From contig NZ_FOMS01000008.1 of assembly GCF_900112685.1 (NCBI RefSeq), positions 62,001 to 126,000 of the forward strand: 64,000 bases of DNA, written 5' to 3'. A program made the translations under genes and the position numbers. Position 1 is the first letter of the stretch. Each line of letters opens with the position of its first letter. The notes under the pieces were generated by a model that was given only the letters and a program-made list of their open reading frames with translations, was not told the DNA's origin and ran no database searches. This document shows positions 9,401 to 17,543 of this stretch, piece after piece. The DNA is from Roseivivax sediminis. Lineage in GTDB: Bacteria; Pseudomonadota; Alphaproteobacteria; Rhodobacterales; Rhodobacteraceae.

Positions 9401-12400
9401 GCCGACCTCGACCAGGCCCTCGTCGTCCGCCGTGCCGCCATTGGTCAGCATGATTGCCGGTCCCGCGACGGTGTCCGTCTCGCCGACGCTGAGCGTGCCC
9501 GAGACGTTGCGGACAAGATCCGGCGCCGCCCCGTCGCCTAGCGCGACCAGGTCGGCGCCGCCATCGGTCGTCTCGATCACGCCGGCATTGAGAAGCACGT
9601 CGCCGTCATTGTCGGTATCCGCCGCAAGCGTGCCTCCCGCGCCGAAGGTGATGCGGCCGGCGGCGGTGTTGTCGATGCCGCCCGCATCGGTGAGCGAGCC
9701 GCCGTCGGCGAGCGCAATGGCGGCATCGTTCCTGGTGGTGTTGCCCGTGCCGACAACCGTCGCGTCCCTGCCGAGGAAGATCGTGCCCGAGAGGTTCGAG
9801 ATGGTATCAGCCACCAGCGTTGCGCCGTCGCCGATCCGCGTGATGCCGTCGTTGACGAAGGCGCCGCTGACCGCGACGTCGCCGTAGTTGCCGATATCCA
9901 GGCCCTCGGCGGAGGAGCTGTTGGTCAGCGCGCCGATGTTGCCCAGGCGCGTGCCCTCCGCGGGCGTGCCGTCCGGAATCCGCAGCGTGGCGCCCGCGGC
10001 GATGGAAATGTCGAATCCGTTCGCGTCGATATCCGCCCCGATGGTGACGTCGGCACCGGGTGCGACGTTGAGATCGCCGCCGAAGTCGTTAGTCAGGGTC
10101 AGCGGGCCACCGACCGAGATGGTCCCGAGAAGGGTCACGTCGCCTTGCACGACAGAGGTGCCGGTCAGCACGATGTCGGCCGCGGTGATGCTCAATGCAC
10201 CGTCCGAGCCGTCGAGAAGGCCGGCATTGGAGAATACCTGCGACAGACCGCCGGTCAGGGTGATAGCGGCCGCGTCCGCGCCGGCCGAGATCGTGCCTGC
10301 GTTCACAACGTCGCCGGCCACGTTCGTCGTGCCGGTCGCCACGACCTCGGCGCTGTCGACGATCCGCAGCGCCCCGCCCAGGCTGCCGCCAGCGGCGTTG
10401 AAGCGCGCGTCGCCCGAAAGGCGAACGCTTCCCGTGATCGCCCCTTCGGCATGGGTGAAGACCCCTCCGCTCTGGTCGAGCGTGCCGTCGATCCCGGCAC
10501 CTGAGGCGTTCCCGAAGGTACCGCCGGACATCGTAACCTCACCCGAGATTTCGCCGGTATTGTCGAGCCTGCCACCCGACTGGGTGACGGCGCCGGTGAC
10601 GATGCCGGCATTGGCGATGGCGCCGGACGAGAGGGTCACCGCCTCGATCCGGCCGCGATTGCCGAACGTACCGCCGTCGAGAGAGACCGCGCCGGTCACG
10701 GTGCCGTCATTGGCAATCGTACCGCCTGATTGGGCAATGCCGCCCCTTACGGCCGCCGCGTTCGTGAACGTCCCTTCAGACAAGATGAGACCGCCGTTCA
10801 CGCGGCCCACCAGGTTGTCGAACGTCCCGCCCGTCTGCACCACGCCGCCACCGACCCCGAAAGCGGACCCGTTGGTGAAGGTGCCACCCGCCAAGGTGAC
10901 ACTGCCGAGGATTCCCTCGTCAGAGGCGTTGTCGAAGGCCCCGGCAGACAGAGTCACACTTCCCGCCACTGCGCCGGAGACGTTGTCGAAGGTGCCGCCG
11001 CTCTGGCTGACGTCACCGGCAACGCCACTTTCCGACTCATTCAGAAACGTCCCGCCCGACAGCGTCACGGCGCCGCGGACACCGCCGGCGGAACGGTTCT
11101 CGAACCGTGCCGCGTCGGCGAGCGACACGTCGCCCGCGACGCCGGCATCCGACAGGTTCCGCACGACCGCCTCGCCCGAGGCATCCACGTTGCCCAGCGC
11201 CCCGTCCGCGTTCTGAAGGAATGTCCCGCCGGTCACCGTAACCGGGCCGGTCACGACGCCGCCGCCGACTATGTCGACGCGCCCGCCGGTACTGAGGATT
11301 TGGCCGGTGCGCGCGCTGCTGGTCAGATCGCCGCTGTTGACTAGAGCGCTCGCGCTGCCGCCTCTCAAAGTTGCGGTGCCGCTGTTGGCCAAGTGGCCGA
11401 GGACCGCGTCGGTGGCTGTCAGCGTACCCGAGGTCTCGACCGCGCCGGCGCTGCCGCCCGAGAGAGTGACCTCGCCCGCGCTCTCGATGCCTGCAAAGGT
11501 GCCGGTCTCGCCGGTCACGGCGCCCGCTTGGCCGACGACGGTGATGCCACCGATAGTGCCGCTCTGGCGCAGCTCACCCGCAAGCACCGCCGCGGTGCCA
11601 AGGATCGTGCCGCTGTTGGTCGAGGTGCCGCCGATGGTCGACAGGCTGGCGATCGTGCCAGCGGAGCTGAAGGTCGCGCCTTCGTTCCGCACCGCGCCGC
11701 CCGTGGCGCCCGCCGACAACAAGGCGACACGAGCGCCGTCCGCGACCGCGATGTCGCCGACTCGGGCGTTGTCGACGGTGGCGGTGGCACCTGCCCCGGT
11801 CACGCCGAGTGCGCCGTGCGCACCGCCGGTGATCGTCAGGAGGCCGGTGCTATCCATCCGGCCGATGCTCCCGCCGCTGACGACGGCAGTGCCCGCGTTC
11901 GACAACGACGCGGCGATGCCGGAGGCGACGGTGAGCGTGCCGGCATTGTCGATGGCGCCGGTGGCACCGCCCTCAACGGTCAGCCTGCCGGTCGCGGCAA
12001 CGTCGACCGAGCCGGCCCTCCCGTCCGCGATCAACGCCGTACCGGCCACCGACAGGTCACCGGCAGAGCCGTCCGTGATCGCCAGGTCCGCGCCGTCCAG
12101 CACCGTCACACCGGCGAGCGTGCCGGCGGAGACGAGGCTGCCCCGCTCCACCCGCGTGGCGCCGCCGACAGATCCGCTCGCGGTCACGGCGATGCGCTCC
12201 GCCCCGCGCTGGGTGAGCACGCCAAGCACCGTCCCGCCGACGCCGAAGTCGCCGCCGATCACCGTCAGGCTGTCGGCGGTGCCGTTGAGGAAGTTGCCCG
12301 CCAGATCCGCCGGCGCCGCCGAGGTCACCTCGCCCAGCCGTGCGCCCGCCGCGACCGTGAGCGTGCCGCCGTCATTGTCCACGTCACCGACGATGCCGCC

Positions 12401-15400
12401 GGAAATCGACAGGGCGCCGCTGCTGGAAATGTCGCCCGCCGAGCCCCCGGCGATCCGCAGCCTCGCGCCAGCATCGACTTCGACGCCCGCCAGCGTTCCC
12501 CGCGACACCAGCCGGCCGTCGTTGACCTCGGTCAGCCCGTTCACCTCCCCGCCGACCGTCACCGTGCCGCCCCCGTTCTGCACCAGCGCGCCGAGGATCG
12601 TGCCGTCCACCTCGAAGAAGCCGGACTCGACGGTGAGGCTGTCGGCTGTGCCGAAGATGGCGTTCGCCCCGGCGGACGCGCTGCTGGAAGACGTGACGGC
12701 CCCGACAATGCCATCGGCCCCGACGTTCAGCGTGCCGGCGTCGGTAATGTCGATGGACTGCGTCTGCCCGGCGGACACGGTGACGGCGCCGGCGCTGCCG
12801 ATTGCTCCGGCGCTGCCGCCGGTGATCCGCAGCGTGCCGCGATCCGCGACCGAAACGCCTTGGAGCGAACCGGAGGAGTGCAACGTGCCGCCGCTCACCG
12901 TGCTGGCCCCGCCGACGATGCCGGTGCTGGAGACCGTGCCGCCGGTTACAGAGACGTCTCCGGTGATCGCGCCGCTGTTTCGGAAGATCGCAGCGTCGCC
13001 CGTGTTGGTCAGTGACGCGATTGTCCCGGCGCTCCGGCTGGTCCCGGCATTCATGACGTCGAAAGCGGTACCGGAGACCAGGTCGAACGAGCCGCCGGCA
13101 GCGACCGACACGCCGGCAAGGGTCCCCGTGCTCTCCAGCGTGCCGCCGGTGACCGAGGCGGTGCCGCCGACCGTCCCGCCGGTGTTCTGCAGCAGCCCGC
13201 CGGACACGGTGACCGCCCCGCCGACGATACCGGAATTGACGAAGCTGCCGTCCGTCACGGCAAGGGTGGAGACGACACCGGCGCTGCTGCCGGCGCCCGA
13301 GGTCGTGACCGCGCCGGCAAGCGCCTCCGCCCCGAGCGTGAGGCGGCCGGCCGAAGTCGTGGACCCGGCGATCACTCCGCCCGTCACCGCGAGCTGCCCG
13401 TCCGCGCCGACAGTGGCGTCGCCCGCTATGGTGCCCCCGGCCTCTACTGTCACGGTACCGCCATCGACGGCGACGTCGCCCGAAACGACGCCAGAGAGCA
13501 CCGCCCTGCCATCCCGGTTGTCGAGCTCCCCGAGGGTTCCGGCGGACATGGCCGTGCCGCTGTTCACGAGCGTGCCCGAGACCGTCCCGTAATTGTAGAG
13601 CGTCCCCGCGTTGGCGACGCCGCCGCTCAGCGTGCCGCCGCCGCTCACGGACACGGCGCCGCCCTCGGCATTCTCCAGCGGCCCGTCGGCCACCCGGACG
13701 GTTCCCTCGACCTCGAGACTGCCGAAGGCCCGGTTCTCGAACGCCGCGACGTCGAGCAGCGCGCCGCTGCCGACGACGACCGTCGCCGCACCGTCGGCGC
13801 TGCCGGCATTGGTCAGCGTCACGCCGGTGCCGACGACGCTGTCCCCGGCGCCGACGCGCAGAATGCCGCCGGTCAGGTTGCGGAAGAAATCGCCCGCTCC
13901 GTCGCCCACGGTGAGGGTGTCGCCGCCGCCGTCCAGCGTCTCGATCAGGCCGGCATTCTCGACCGCATCGCCGTCATTGTCGGTGTCGGCGTGCAGCTCG
14001 CCGCTGCCCGAATACGTGTAGCGACCGCCGGCGAGGTTCACGATCGCCCCGGCATCACGCACCGCGGCACCGTCAGCGAGCGTCACCACCGCGCCGTTCG
14101 TCGTGGTGTTTCCGCTGCCCACCAGCGCTGCGTTCTCGCGCAGAACGATGGTGCCAGACAGGTTGCGGATCGTCCCCGCCGTCAGGGTCGCACCGGCGCC
14201 GATCTCCGTCTCGCCGTCGTTGACGAACGCGCCCGAAGCGGTGACGGTCGTGAATGCGCCGAGCTCCAGACCCGGCCCGCCCGCGTCGTTGGTGATGCTG
14301 CCGACGCCGGTCACGTCCGTCGTATCACCGGCAGTGCCCGTGGCGATGCTCAGCGCACCTCCCGAGCGGACACTCAGGTCGAAGCCCATCGCGTCGATGT
14401 CGTCGTTGATCTCCACGACGCCGCCCGACAGGACGGTCAGATCGCCGGCAAGGTCCTGCGAGAAACCGGTCGTGCTGCCCACGGACAGATCGCCCAGCAG
14501 CGCCACCTCGCCAATGATCTGCGAGCCTTCCGCCAATACGATGTCGCCGGCGGTGATCGACAGCGCCGCCACCTGGCCGTCGATGGTCCCGCGGTTGGTG
14601 AAGGTGCCGCCCGCCGCGCCCGACAGGGTCAGGCCGACCGGCCCGCCCGCCTGCGCCGCGATGGTCGCGTCGTTGGTCAGCGTCCCGCCCAGCGCACTGT
14701 CCGCCGCGACCTCGAGTCGCGCAGCGCCGCTCAGGACGGTGGCCCCGCCGATGCTGCCGCCATTGGCGGTGAAGGTGCCGCCGGACAGGATCGCGTTGCC
14801 CGCTATGGTCCCGCCGGCGTCGTTCGCCACGCTGCCCGCCGTCTGGGTCGGCCCCGAAAGCGTGCCCGCATTGGTCACCGTGCCGCCTTCGACCAGCGTG
14901 GCACCGGCCGCGCCCCCGGTCTCGACCGTAAGCATGGCCCCGACACGGTTCGTCACGCCGGCGGCCAGGCCGCCCGACAGCCTCGCCCCGCCCAGGTTGT
15001 CGAGACCGGCCAGCGTGCCGCCCGCCAGCGACAGCGTGCCGTCGTTGGTGACCGCACCGGCGCTGCCGCCGGTCATTTCCAGCGCGCCCGCCGCGCCGAT
15101 TCCGGTCGCCCCGAGCGTGCCGGCGTTCCTGAGCGTGCCGCCCGCCACGGAAGTCGCGCCATCGACCTTCCCGCCGGGCGCGTTGGTCACGTCGCTCCCG
15201 GCGCCGGTCAGGTCGAGTGCGCCTTCGATCCGCCCCGAGTTGACGAAAGAGCCCGCGGCCACGTCGAGCGAGGCGATGCGCCCGGCGTTGGAATTGGCGC
15301 CGGCCCCCGACACCGTCACCGCGCCCGCCCTCCCGCCGGCCGACACGCTCATCCCGGCACCGCCGGACTGTTCGATGTCGCCCGCCACGCCGCCGGTCAC

Positions 15401-16813
15401 CTCGACTCGCCCCCCGGAGGTCAGCGCGCCCGTCGTCCCACCGGTCACGCGCAGCATGCCGCCGGCGGCGATGTCCACCGCGCCGAGCGTACCCGCGCTA
15501 TCCAGCTCCGCTCCGGTGCCGACCGCTGCCGCCCCGCTCACGACGCCGCCGGCCAGGTTGCTCATCGTGCCGCCGGTCAGATCCAGGGACGTGGTGATCG
15601 TACCTGAGTTCAGGGCGGTGCCGGCACTCTCGACCGATTGCAGCGTGCCGGCATTGTCCAGCGTGCCGGCAGAGGTGACCCCGCCGCCGCTGCCGCCGGT
15701 TACCTCCAGGACGCCACCCGCCGCGACATCCGCGTCGGCGAAGATCCCGCCCGACGTGGCGGTCCCGCCATCGGCGACGACAAGCGCGCCACCGATCGTG
15801 CCGGTGCGGTTGGCCAGCGTGCCGCCTGTCACCGTGACCCCGTTCACGAGGCCGGTATTGGTCGCGCTGCCGCCCGAGACGGCCAGGTTCTGCACCGTTC
15901 CCGCGTTGGTCACGGTGCCGGCGCTGTCAACCGCCGAGACCAGCCCGCCGCCCGCCACGCTCAACACGGACTCCGCATCCAGCGTCATCCTGCCGGCAAC
16001 GATGGCCGGCGCCCCGGCGACGGTCGCCGTTCCGCCGGTCAGCACGGCATCACCGGCGATCGTGCCTTGCACCACGAGACTGCCCGCCACCTCGATCGGC
16101 GCCGCACTCATCACGACGGAGCCGCCCGCCGCGTTCACGAGGTGCGCACCATCCGCCACCGACAGCGCGGTCGGGGTGAGGTTCGACGCCACGGACAACG
16201 TCCCCTCGGCCACACTCACCGCCTGCGTGGCGTTGCTCGCACCGGTGAGGTTCAGCAGCCCGCTACCGGTCTTGGTCAGATCGCCCGACCCGGTATAGCG
16301 GCCGAGCGTCAGCGTCAGGTCGCTCCCCACCTTCACCTCGAGCGCACTCCCCGCCGCCGCGAGAAGCGGCGCCGAGACCTCGGCCTCGGTCACGTCCCCG
16401 GCGCCGCGCCCGGTGAACCGCAACCGGGGCGCCGCGCCGCTCGCAACCAGCCTGTCCGCGTCATCGGAGGAGGTGATGTCGTAACGGCCCGCGCCGGCCT
16501 CGATCTCGATCGCCCCGAAGGCGCGGCTTTCGGCAATGGCCAGCGCGCCGTTGATGTCGATCGCGCCCGCGGCGGCGCCAGGCAGAACGGCGGTGTCCGA
16601 CGCGTCGTCCGGAATTCCGGTCGCAGGGATCCAGTTCGCGGCGGCGCCCCAGAGGCCGTTCGCCGCGCCGGTCCAGGTGAAGCTTTCGGCCCTGAGCTCG
16701 GGCGCGGTTGCGGTCAGCACGGCGAAGATGGCGGTGGAGGTCAGCAGACCGCGACGGGCTGCGCGCTGCGCGTCCGATCCCCGCGACCGGTCGATAATCG
16801 TCTGAAAATACAT
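6497..16813 (-). CDS. Giant autotransporter (type Va-like) with repetitive passenger
   Basis: About 3438 residues from the ATG at 16813 (GGAAGG upstream). The frame stays open to 17026, but the extra 71 codons show no signal sequence. Residues 1-43 form a long signal peptide with a basic N-region and a hydrophobic stretch ending before Glu-Ser-Phe. The passenger (about 44-3100) is a very long series of Gly/Thr/Ala/Val-rich strands such as NAGTL, GGSAG and GTLAGV, as in beta-helical adhesins, and I saw no cysteine in it. Residues about 3105-3438 form the outer-membrane barrel, with alternating aromatic strands and a terminal Phe (MRLQF). The passenger contains a duplicated 350-residue module and a 123-residue tandem repeat. 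It should be displayed or released at the cell surface, probably for adhesion or biofilm. It may be a substrate or target of the adjacent signalling genes. Confidence 0.9.
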   Translation of the reverse strand: MYFQTIIDRSRGSDAQRAARRGLLTSTAIFAVLTATAPELRAESFTWTGAANGLWGAAANWIPATGIPDDASDTAVLPGAAAGAIDINGALAIAESRAFGAIEIEAGAGRYDITSSDDADRLVASGAAPRLRFTGRGAGDVTEAEVSAPLLAAAGSALEVKVGSDLTLTLGRYTGSGDLTKTGSGLLNLTGASNATQAVSVAEGTLSVASNLTPTALSVADGAHLVNAAGGSVVMSAAPIEVAGSLVVQGTIAGDAVLTGGTATVAGAPAIVAGRMTLDAESVLSVAGGGLVSAVDSAGTVTNAGTVQNLAVSGGSATNTGLVNGVTVTGGTLANRTGTIGGALVVADGGTATSGGIFADADVAAGGVLEVTGGSGGGVTSAGTLDNAGTLQSVESAGTALNSGTITTSLDLTGGTMSNLAGGVVSGAAAVGTGAELDSAGTLGAVDIAAGGMLRVTGGTTGALTSGGRVEVTGGVAGDIEQSGGAGMSVSAGGRAGAVTVSGAGANSNAGRIASLDVAAGSFVNSGRIEGALDLTGAGSDVTNAPGGKVDGATSVAGGTLRNAGTLGATGIGAAGALEMTGGSAGAVTNDGTLSLAGGTLAGLDNLGGARLSGGLAAGVTNRVGAMLTVETGGAAGATLVEGGTVTNAGTLSGPTQTAGSVANDAGGTIAGNAILSGGTFTANGGSIGGATVLSGAARLEVAADSALGGTLTNDATIAAQAGGPVGLTLSGAAGGTFTNRGTIDGQVAALSITAGDIVLAEGSQIIGEVALLGDLSVGSTTGFSQDLAGDLTVLSGGVVEINDDIDAMGFDLSVRSGGALSIATGTAGDTTDVTGVGSITNDAGGPGLELGAFTTVTASGAFVNDGETEIGAGATLTAGTIRNLSGTIVLRENAALVGSGNTTTNGAVVTLADGAAVRDAGAIVNLAGGRYTYSGSGELHADTDNDGDAVENAGLIETLDGGGDTLTVGDGAGDFFRNLTGGILRVGAGDSVVGTGVTLTNAGSADGAATVVVGSGALLDVAAFENRAFGSLEVEGTVRVADGPLENAEGGAVSVSGGGTLSGGVANAGTLYNYGTVSGTLVNSGTAMSAGTLGELDNRDGRAVLSGVVSGDVAVDGGTVTVEAGGTIAGDATVGADGQLAVTGGVIAGSTTSAGRLTLGAEALAGAVTTSGAGSSAGVVSTLAVTDGSFVNSGIVGGAVTVSGGLLQNTGGTVGGTASVTGGTLESTGTLAGVSVAAGGSFDLVSGTAFDVMNAGTSRSAGTIASLTNTGDAAIFRNSGAITGDVSVTGGTVSSTGIVGGASTVSGGTLHSSGSLQGVSVADRGTLRITGGSAGAIGSAGAVTVSAGQTQSIDITDAGTLNVGADGIVGAVTSSSSASAGANAIFGTADSLTVESGFFEVDGTILGALVQNGGGTVTVGGEVNGLTEVNDGRLVSRGTLAGVEVDAGARLRIAGGSAGDISSSGALSISGGIVGDVDNDGGTLTVAAGARLGEVTSAAPADLAGNFLNGTADSLTVIGGDFGVGGTVLGVLTQRGAERIAVTASGSVGGATRVERGSLVSAGTLAGVTVLDGADLAITDGSAGDLSVAGTALIADGRAGSVDVAATGRLTVEGGATGAIDNAGTLTVASGIAASLSNAGTAVVSGGSIGRMDSTGLLTITGGAHGALGVTGAGATATVDNARVGDIAVADGARVALLSAGATGGAVRNEGATFSSAGTIASLSTIGGTSTNSGTILGTAAVLAGELRQSGTIGGITVVGQAGAVTGETGTFAGIESAGEVTLSGGSAGAVETSGTLTATDAVLGHLANSGTATLRGGSASALVNSGDLTSSARTGQILSTGGRVDIVGGGVVTGPVTVTGGTFLQNADGALGNVDASGEAVVRNLSDAGVAGDVSLADAARFENRSAGGVRGAVTLSGGTFLNESESGVAGDVSQSGGTFDNVSGAVAGSVTLSAGAFDNASDEGILGSVTLAGGTFTNGSAFGVGGGVVQTGGTFDNLVGRVNGGLILSEGTFTNAAAVRGGIAQSGGTIANDGTVTGAVSLDGGTFGNRGRIEAVTLSSGAIANAGIVTGAVTQSGGRLDNTGEISGEVTMSGGTFGNASGAGIDGTLDQSGGVFTHAEGAITGSVRLSGDARFNAAGGSLGGALRIVDSAEVVATGTTNVAGDVVNAGTISAGADAAAITLTGGLSQVFSNAGLLDGSDGALSITAADIVLTGTSVVQGDVTLLGTISVGGPLTLTNDFGGDLNVAPGADVTIGADIDANGFDISIAAGATLRIPDGTPAEGTRLGNIGALTNSSSAEGLDIGNYGDVAVSGAFVNDGITRIGDGATLVADTISNLSGTIFLGRDATVVGTGNTTRNDAAIALADGGSLTDAGGIDNTAAGRITFGAGGTLAADTDNDGDVLLNAGVIETTDGGADLVALGDGAAPDLVRNVSGTLSVGETDTVAGPAIMLTNGGTADDEGLVEVGAGGTLRVAEFENGAFGTVVNAGTIDVRSATLVNRTDGTVTSTGTIASGLDNEGALDNAGTITGTVANTGTGRNTGTLAALTQSAGRFETTGIVTGTLDVAGGTVTNGGRVSGATTVGEDGTLVSSGTLAEVTNIGRLTIAVDGTAGAVINSGTGASAGTLAALGNSGSFANTGTIRGGVGNAGGGRLTSTGTIGGNLSNVGSAEAGVAEAVLSGVVDGTVETGGAALLTFTDMTTGLDALTQAAGGTLRVAGDVTLDAGAPVLNAGDATVEAGATLAAEDAALANRAGGVLRIAPDGTLGMDLLNEGTARIDGSVEGRVENRSAATLGGLVSGDFANLDLLSLTGEVGGDLVNAEGAVLTVRPGPGASVGGTLANAGQIVTEGRLDFVAAENDGTVVVRTGSTLGGGTLLNRGELRLQDGATATGEIRNVGRAILRDGARAGDLLRNSGTVLSFGEVSTGGLTSTSGSVLRLGATPGSALDIGAPFTADVLRIDGNAELNGTIVYDVDLSGPSDANAVADRIEVRGASLAGEVVLEFAPVSPDVSLFGEPVALIDYAGVADYSLSFETRGLPTSTAVLYSVRNDPDSQAVELEAGANPAVGGLASGIALTQSLIGSVINRPSSPFVAGLAGDAADPCGHGSWARATGGRAEAEGTSSTELGAFDSEIEASYGGLQVGGDFSCFDGRFNGWNLTFGGLLGVNQGRTEQPVFAFDPLTGRLDTGRVTSVNETDFTQTYGGVYLAATREGLAGDLQYRHELTRFSLENDPTAPGTGLGVDDQDYESRANTLSGSVSYAVPMKGVGGLSLVPTAGFSISRVSTDSLAFSNLEDADVLGDLGTDDAVLEFEDFTTKVGFLGATVSHTRVLPDGQSALNLFATGTYYRDFSDGVEANYFRVDKDGDKVGDPLSSTSGSLGDYGEVSLGLNYTRLLSDGSALPASQFNGSVRLDTRFSESLDSWGVTAQMRLQF
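9150..10205 (-). repeat. Autotransporter passenger module, copy 2 (about 350 residues)
   Basis: Roughly residues 2203-2554 of the autotransporter. It begins with LSITAADIVLTGTS, passes through a GDVTLLGTISVGG segment and a DTDNDGD acidic motif, and ends in a GALDNAGTITGTVANTGT-like stretch. It aligns along its length with copy 1 (13510-14570), clearly similar but diverged, so this is an old internal duplication. The edges are approximate. Confidence 0.75.
12015..12745 (-). repeat. Tandem 123-residue repeat pair in the autotransporter passenger
   Basis: Two adjacent units of about 123 residues (about 1356-1478 and 1479-1600). Both carry the order GTLxV, then GxVTS, GTADSLTV, GTxLGxL, SxGTLAGV and ITxGSAGD. 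Unit length is conserved while the sequence is diverged. The downstream edge is approximate. Confidence 0.65.
13510..14570 (-). repeat. Autotransporter passenger module, copy 1 (about 350 residues)
   Basis: Roughly residues 748-1101. It starts with LSITAGDIVLAEGS, has GEVALLGDLSVGS, IDAMGFDLSV, a GNTTTN segment and the acidic DTDNDGD motif, and ends near GTLYNYGTVSGTLVNSGT. The same order is found in copy 2 about 4.4 kb further along the gene. Confidence 0.75.
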
Positions 16814-17065
16814 CGCCGCGGGGGCCTTCCGAAAAGTAACGTCCGGATCGTGGCCCGAACCCGCCACCATTGCAACGATGTGGAGATAACCGCCCGCGCC
16901 GCCCGGGACGCTGTTGCCGGCTTGCACTGTCTCGTCGTCCGGGCGTTGCCTTCCCGCGCGGCGACGGGCAAGGTCTTCCGCGCCGCGGCATGGCTGGCCC
17001 CGGATCGCAACGAAGAGGCGCCACATGCCCTACCATGCCCGCCCCCTCCCGCGCGTGGTGCGGAA

Positions 17066-17470
17066 ATGACCCTGATCCGTGACGAGACCGGCACCCAGCG
17101 CACGCTCGGCTACGTGATCGACGTGGCCGATCCCGAGAGCGCGCGCTGCCATCTCGACGTGACCGACGCACATACCAACCGGCACGACGTGCTGCATGGC
17201 GGCATCGTCACGCTCCTGCTGGACAGCGCGATGGGCGCCACAGGCTCACTCAGCATCGACCCGGAGGGGCGCGCGCCCTTCCTGACGGTCTCGATCACCA
17301 CCCAGTTCCTCGCGGCCGCCTGCGCCGGTGAGCGCGTGACCGCCAGCGGCCGCATCACCGGCGGCGGCCGGTCTTTGCTGTTCATCTCCGGAGAGCTCGC
17401 GTCGGACAGCGGCGCGCTCATCGCCACCGCCACCGGCGTCTTCAAGCGCGTACCGCCGAAGACCGCCTGA
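17066..17470 (+). CDS. PaaI-like hotdog-fold thioesterase
   Basis: 134 residues from the ATG at 17066. The frame is open far upstream, but only as a shadow of the autotransporter gene. The hotdog signature LHGGIVTLLLDSAMG (about residues 39-53) carries the HGG and Asp found in the PaaI/YdiI-type acyl-CoA thioesterase family, and length and strand pattern fit. Such enzymes hydrolyse acyl- or aryl-CoA thioesters; the substrate cannot be told here. There is no clear ribosome site (GCGGAA only), so the start is less certain. It is divergent from the autotransporter and convergent with trpS; a two-hairpin element follows it. Confidence 0.85.
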   Translation: MTLIRDETGTQRTLGYVIDVADPESARCHLDVTDAHTNRHDVLHGGIVTLLLDSAMGATGSLSIDPEGRAPFLTVSITTQFLAAACAGERVTASGRITGGGRSLLFISGELASDSGALIATATGVFKRVPPKTA

Positions 17471-17534
17471 TCTTCTTCTCGTGGAAATACTCCCCAGAGT
17501 GCGAGAGTGGAACTCTCGCACGCGCCAGAGGCGC
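17471..17534. repeat. Intergenic two-hairpin element, copy D
   Basis: Follows the thioesterase stop and separates it from convergent trpS. It reads TTCTTCTCGTGGAAATACTCC, then a perfect 10-bp stem GTGCGAGAGT/ACTCTCGCAC with loop GGA (17499-17521), then a 5-bp stem GCGCC/GGCGC with loop AGA (17522-17534). It is the most diverged member of the family also found at 29931, 50825 and 52300. It could act as a bidirectional terminator. Confidence 0.7.
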
Positions 17535-17543
17535 ATCCCGCGC

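Noticed and set aside
6077-9541. Plus-strand open frame of 1154 codons opposite the autotransporter and phosphatase genes
   Set aside because: It is the shadow of the repetitive Gly/Thr/Ala-rich coding strand; no domain, no ribosome site, and the minus strand carries a full autotransporter with signal peptide and barrel.
11271-13592. Plus-strand open frame of 773 codons rich in Pro/Ser/Val/Thr, like a cell-wall protein
   Set aside because: The composition is what antisense reading of Gly/Thr/Ala codons gives; it lies wholly inside the passenger gene.
16814-17026. Upstream extension of the autotransporter frame by 71 codons
   Set aside because: The extra codons have no signal sequence, while the ATG at 16813 has GGAAGG upstream and begins directly before the signal peptide.
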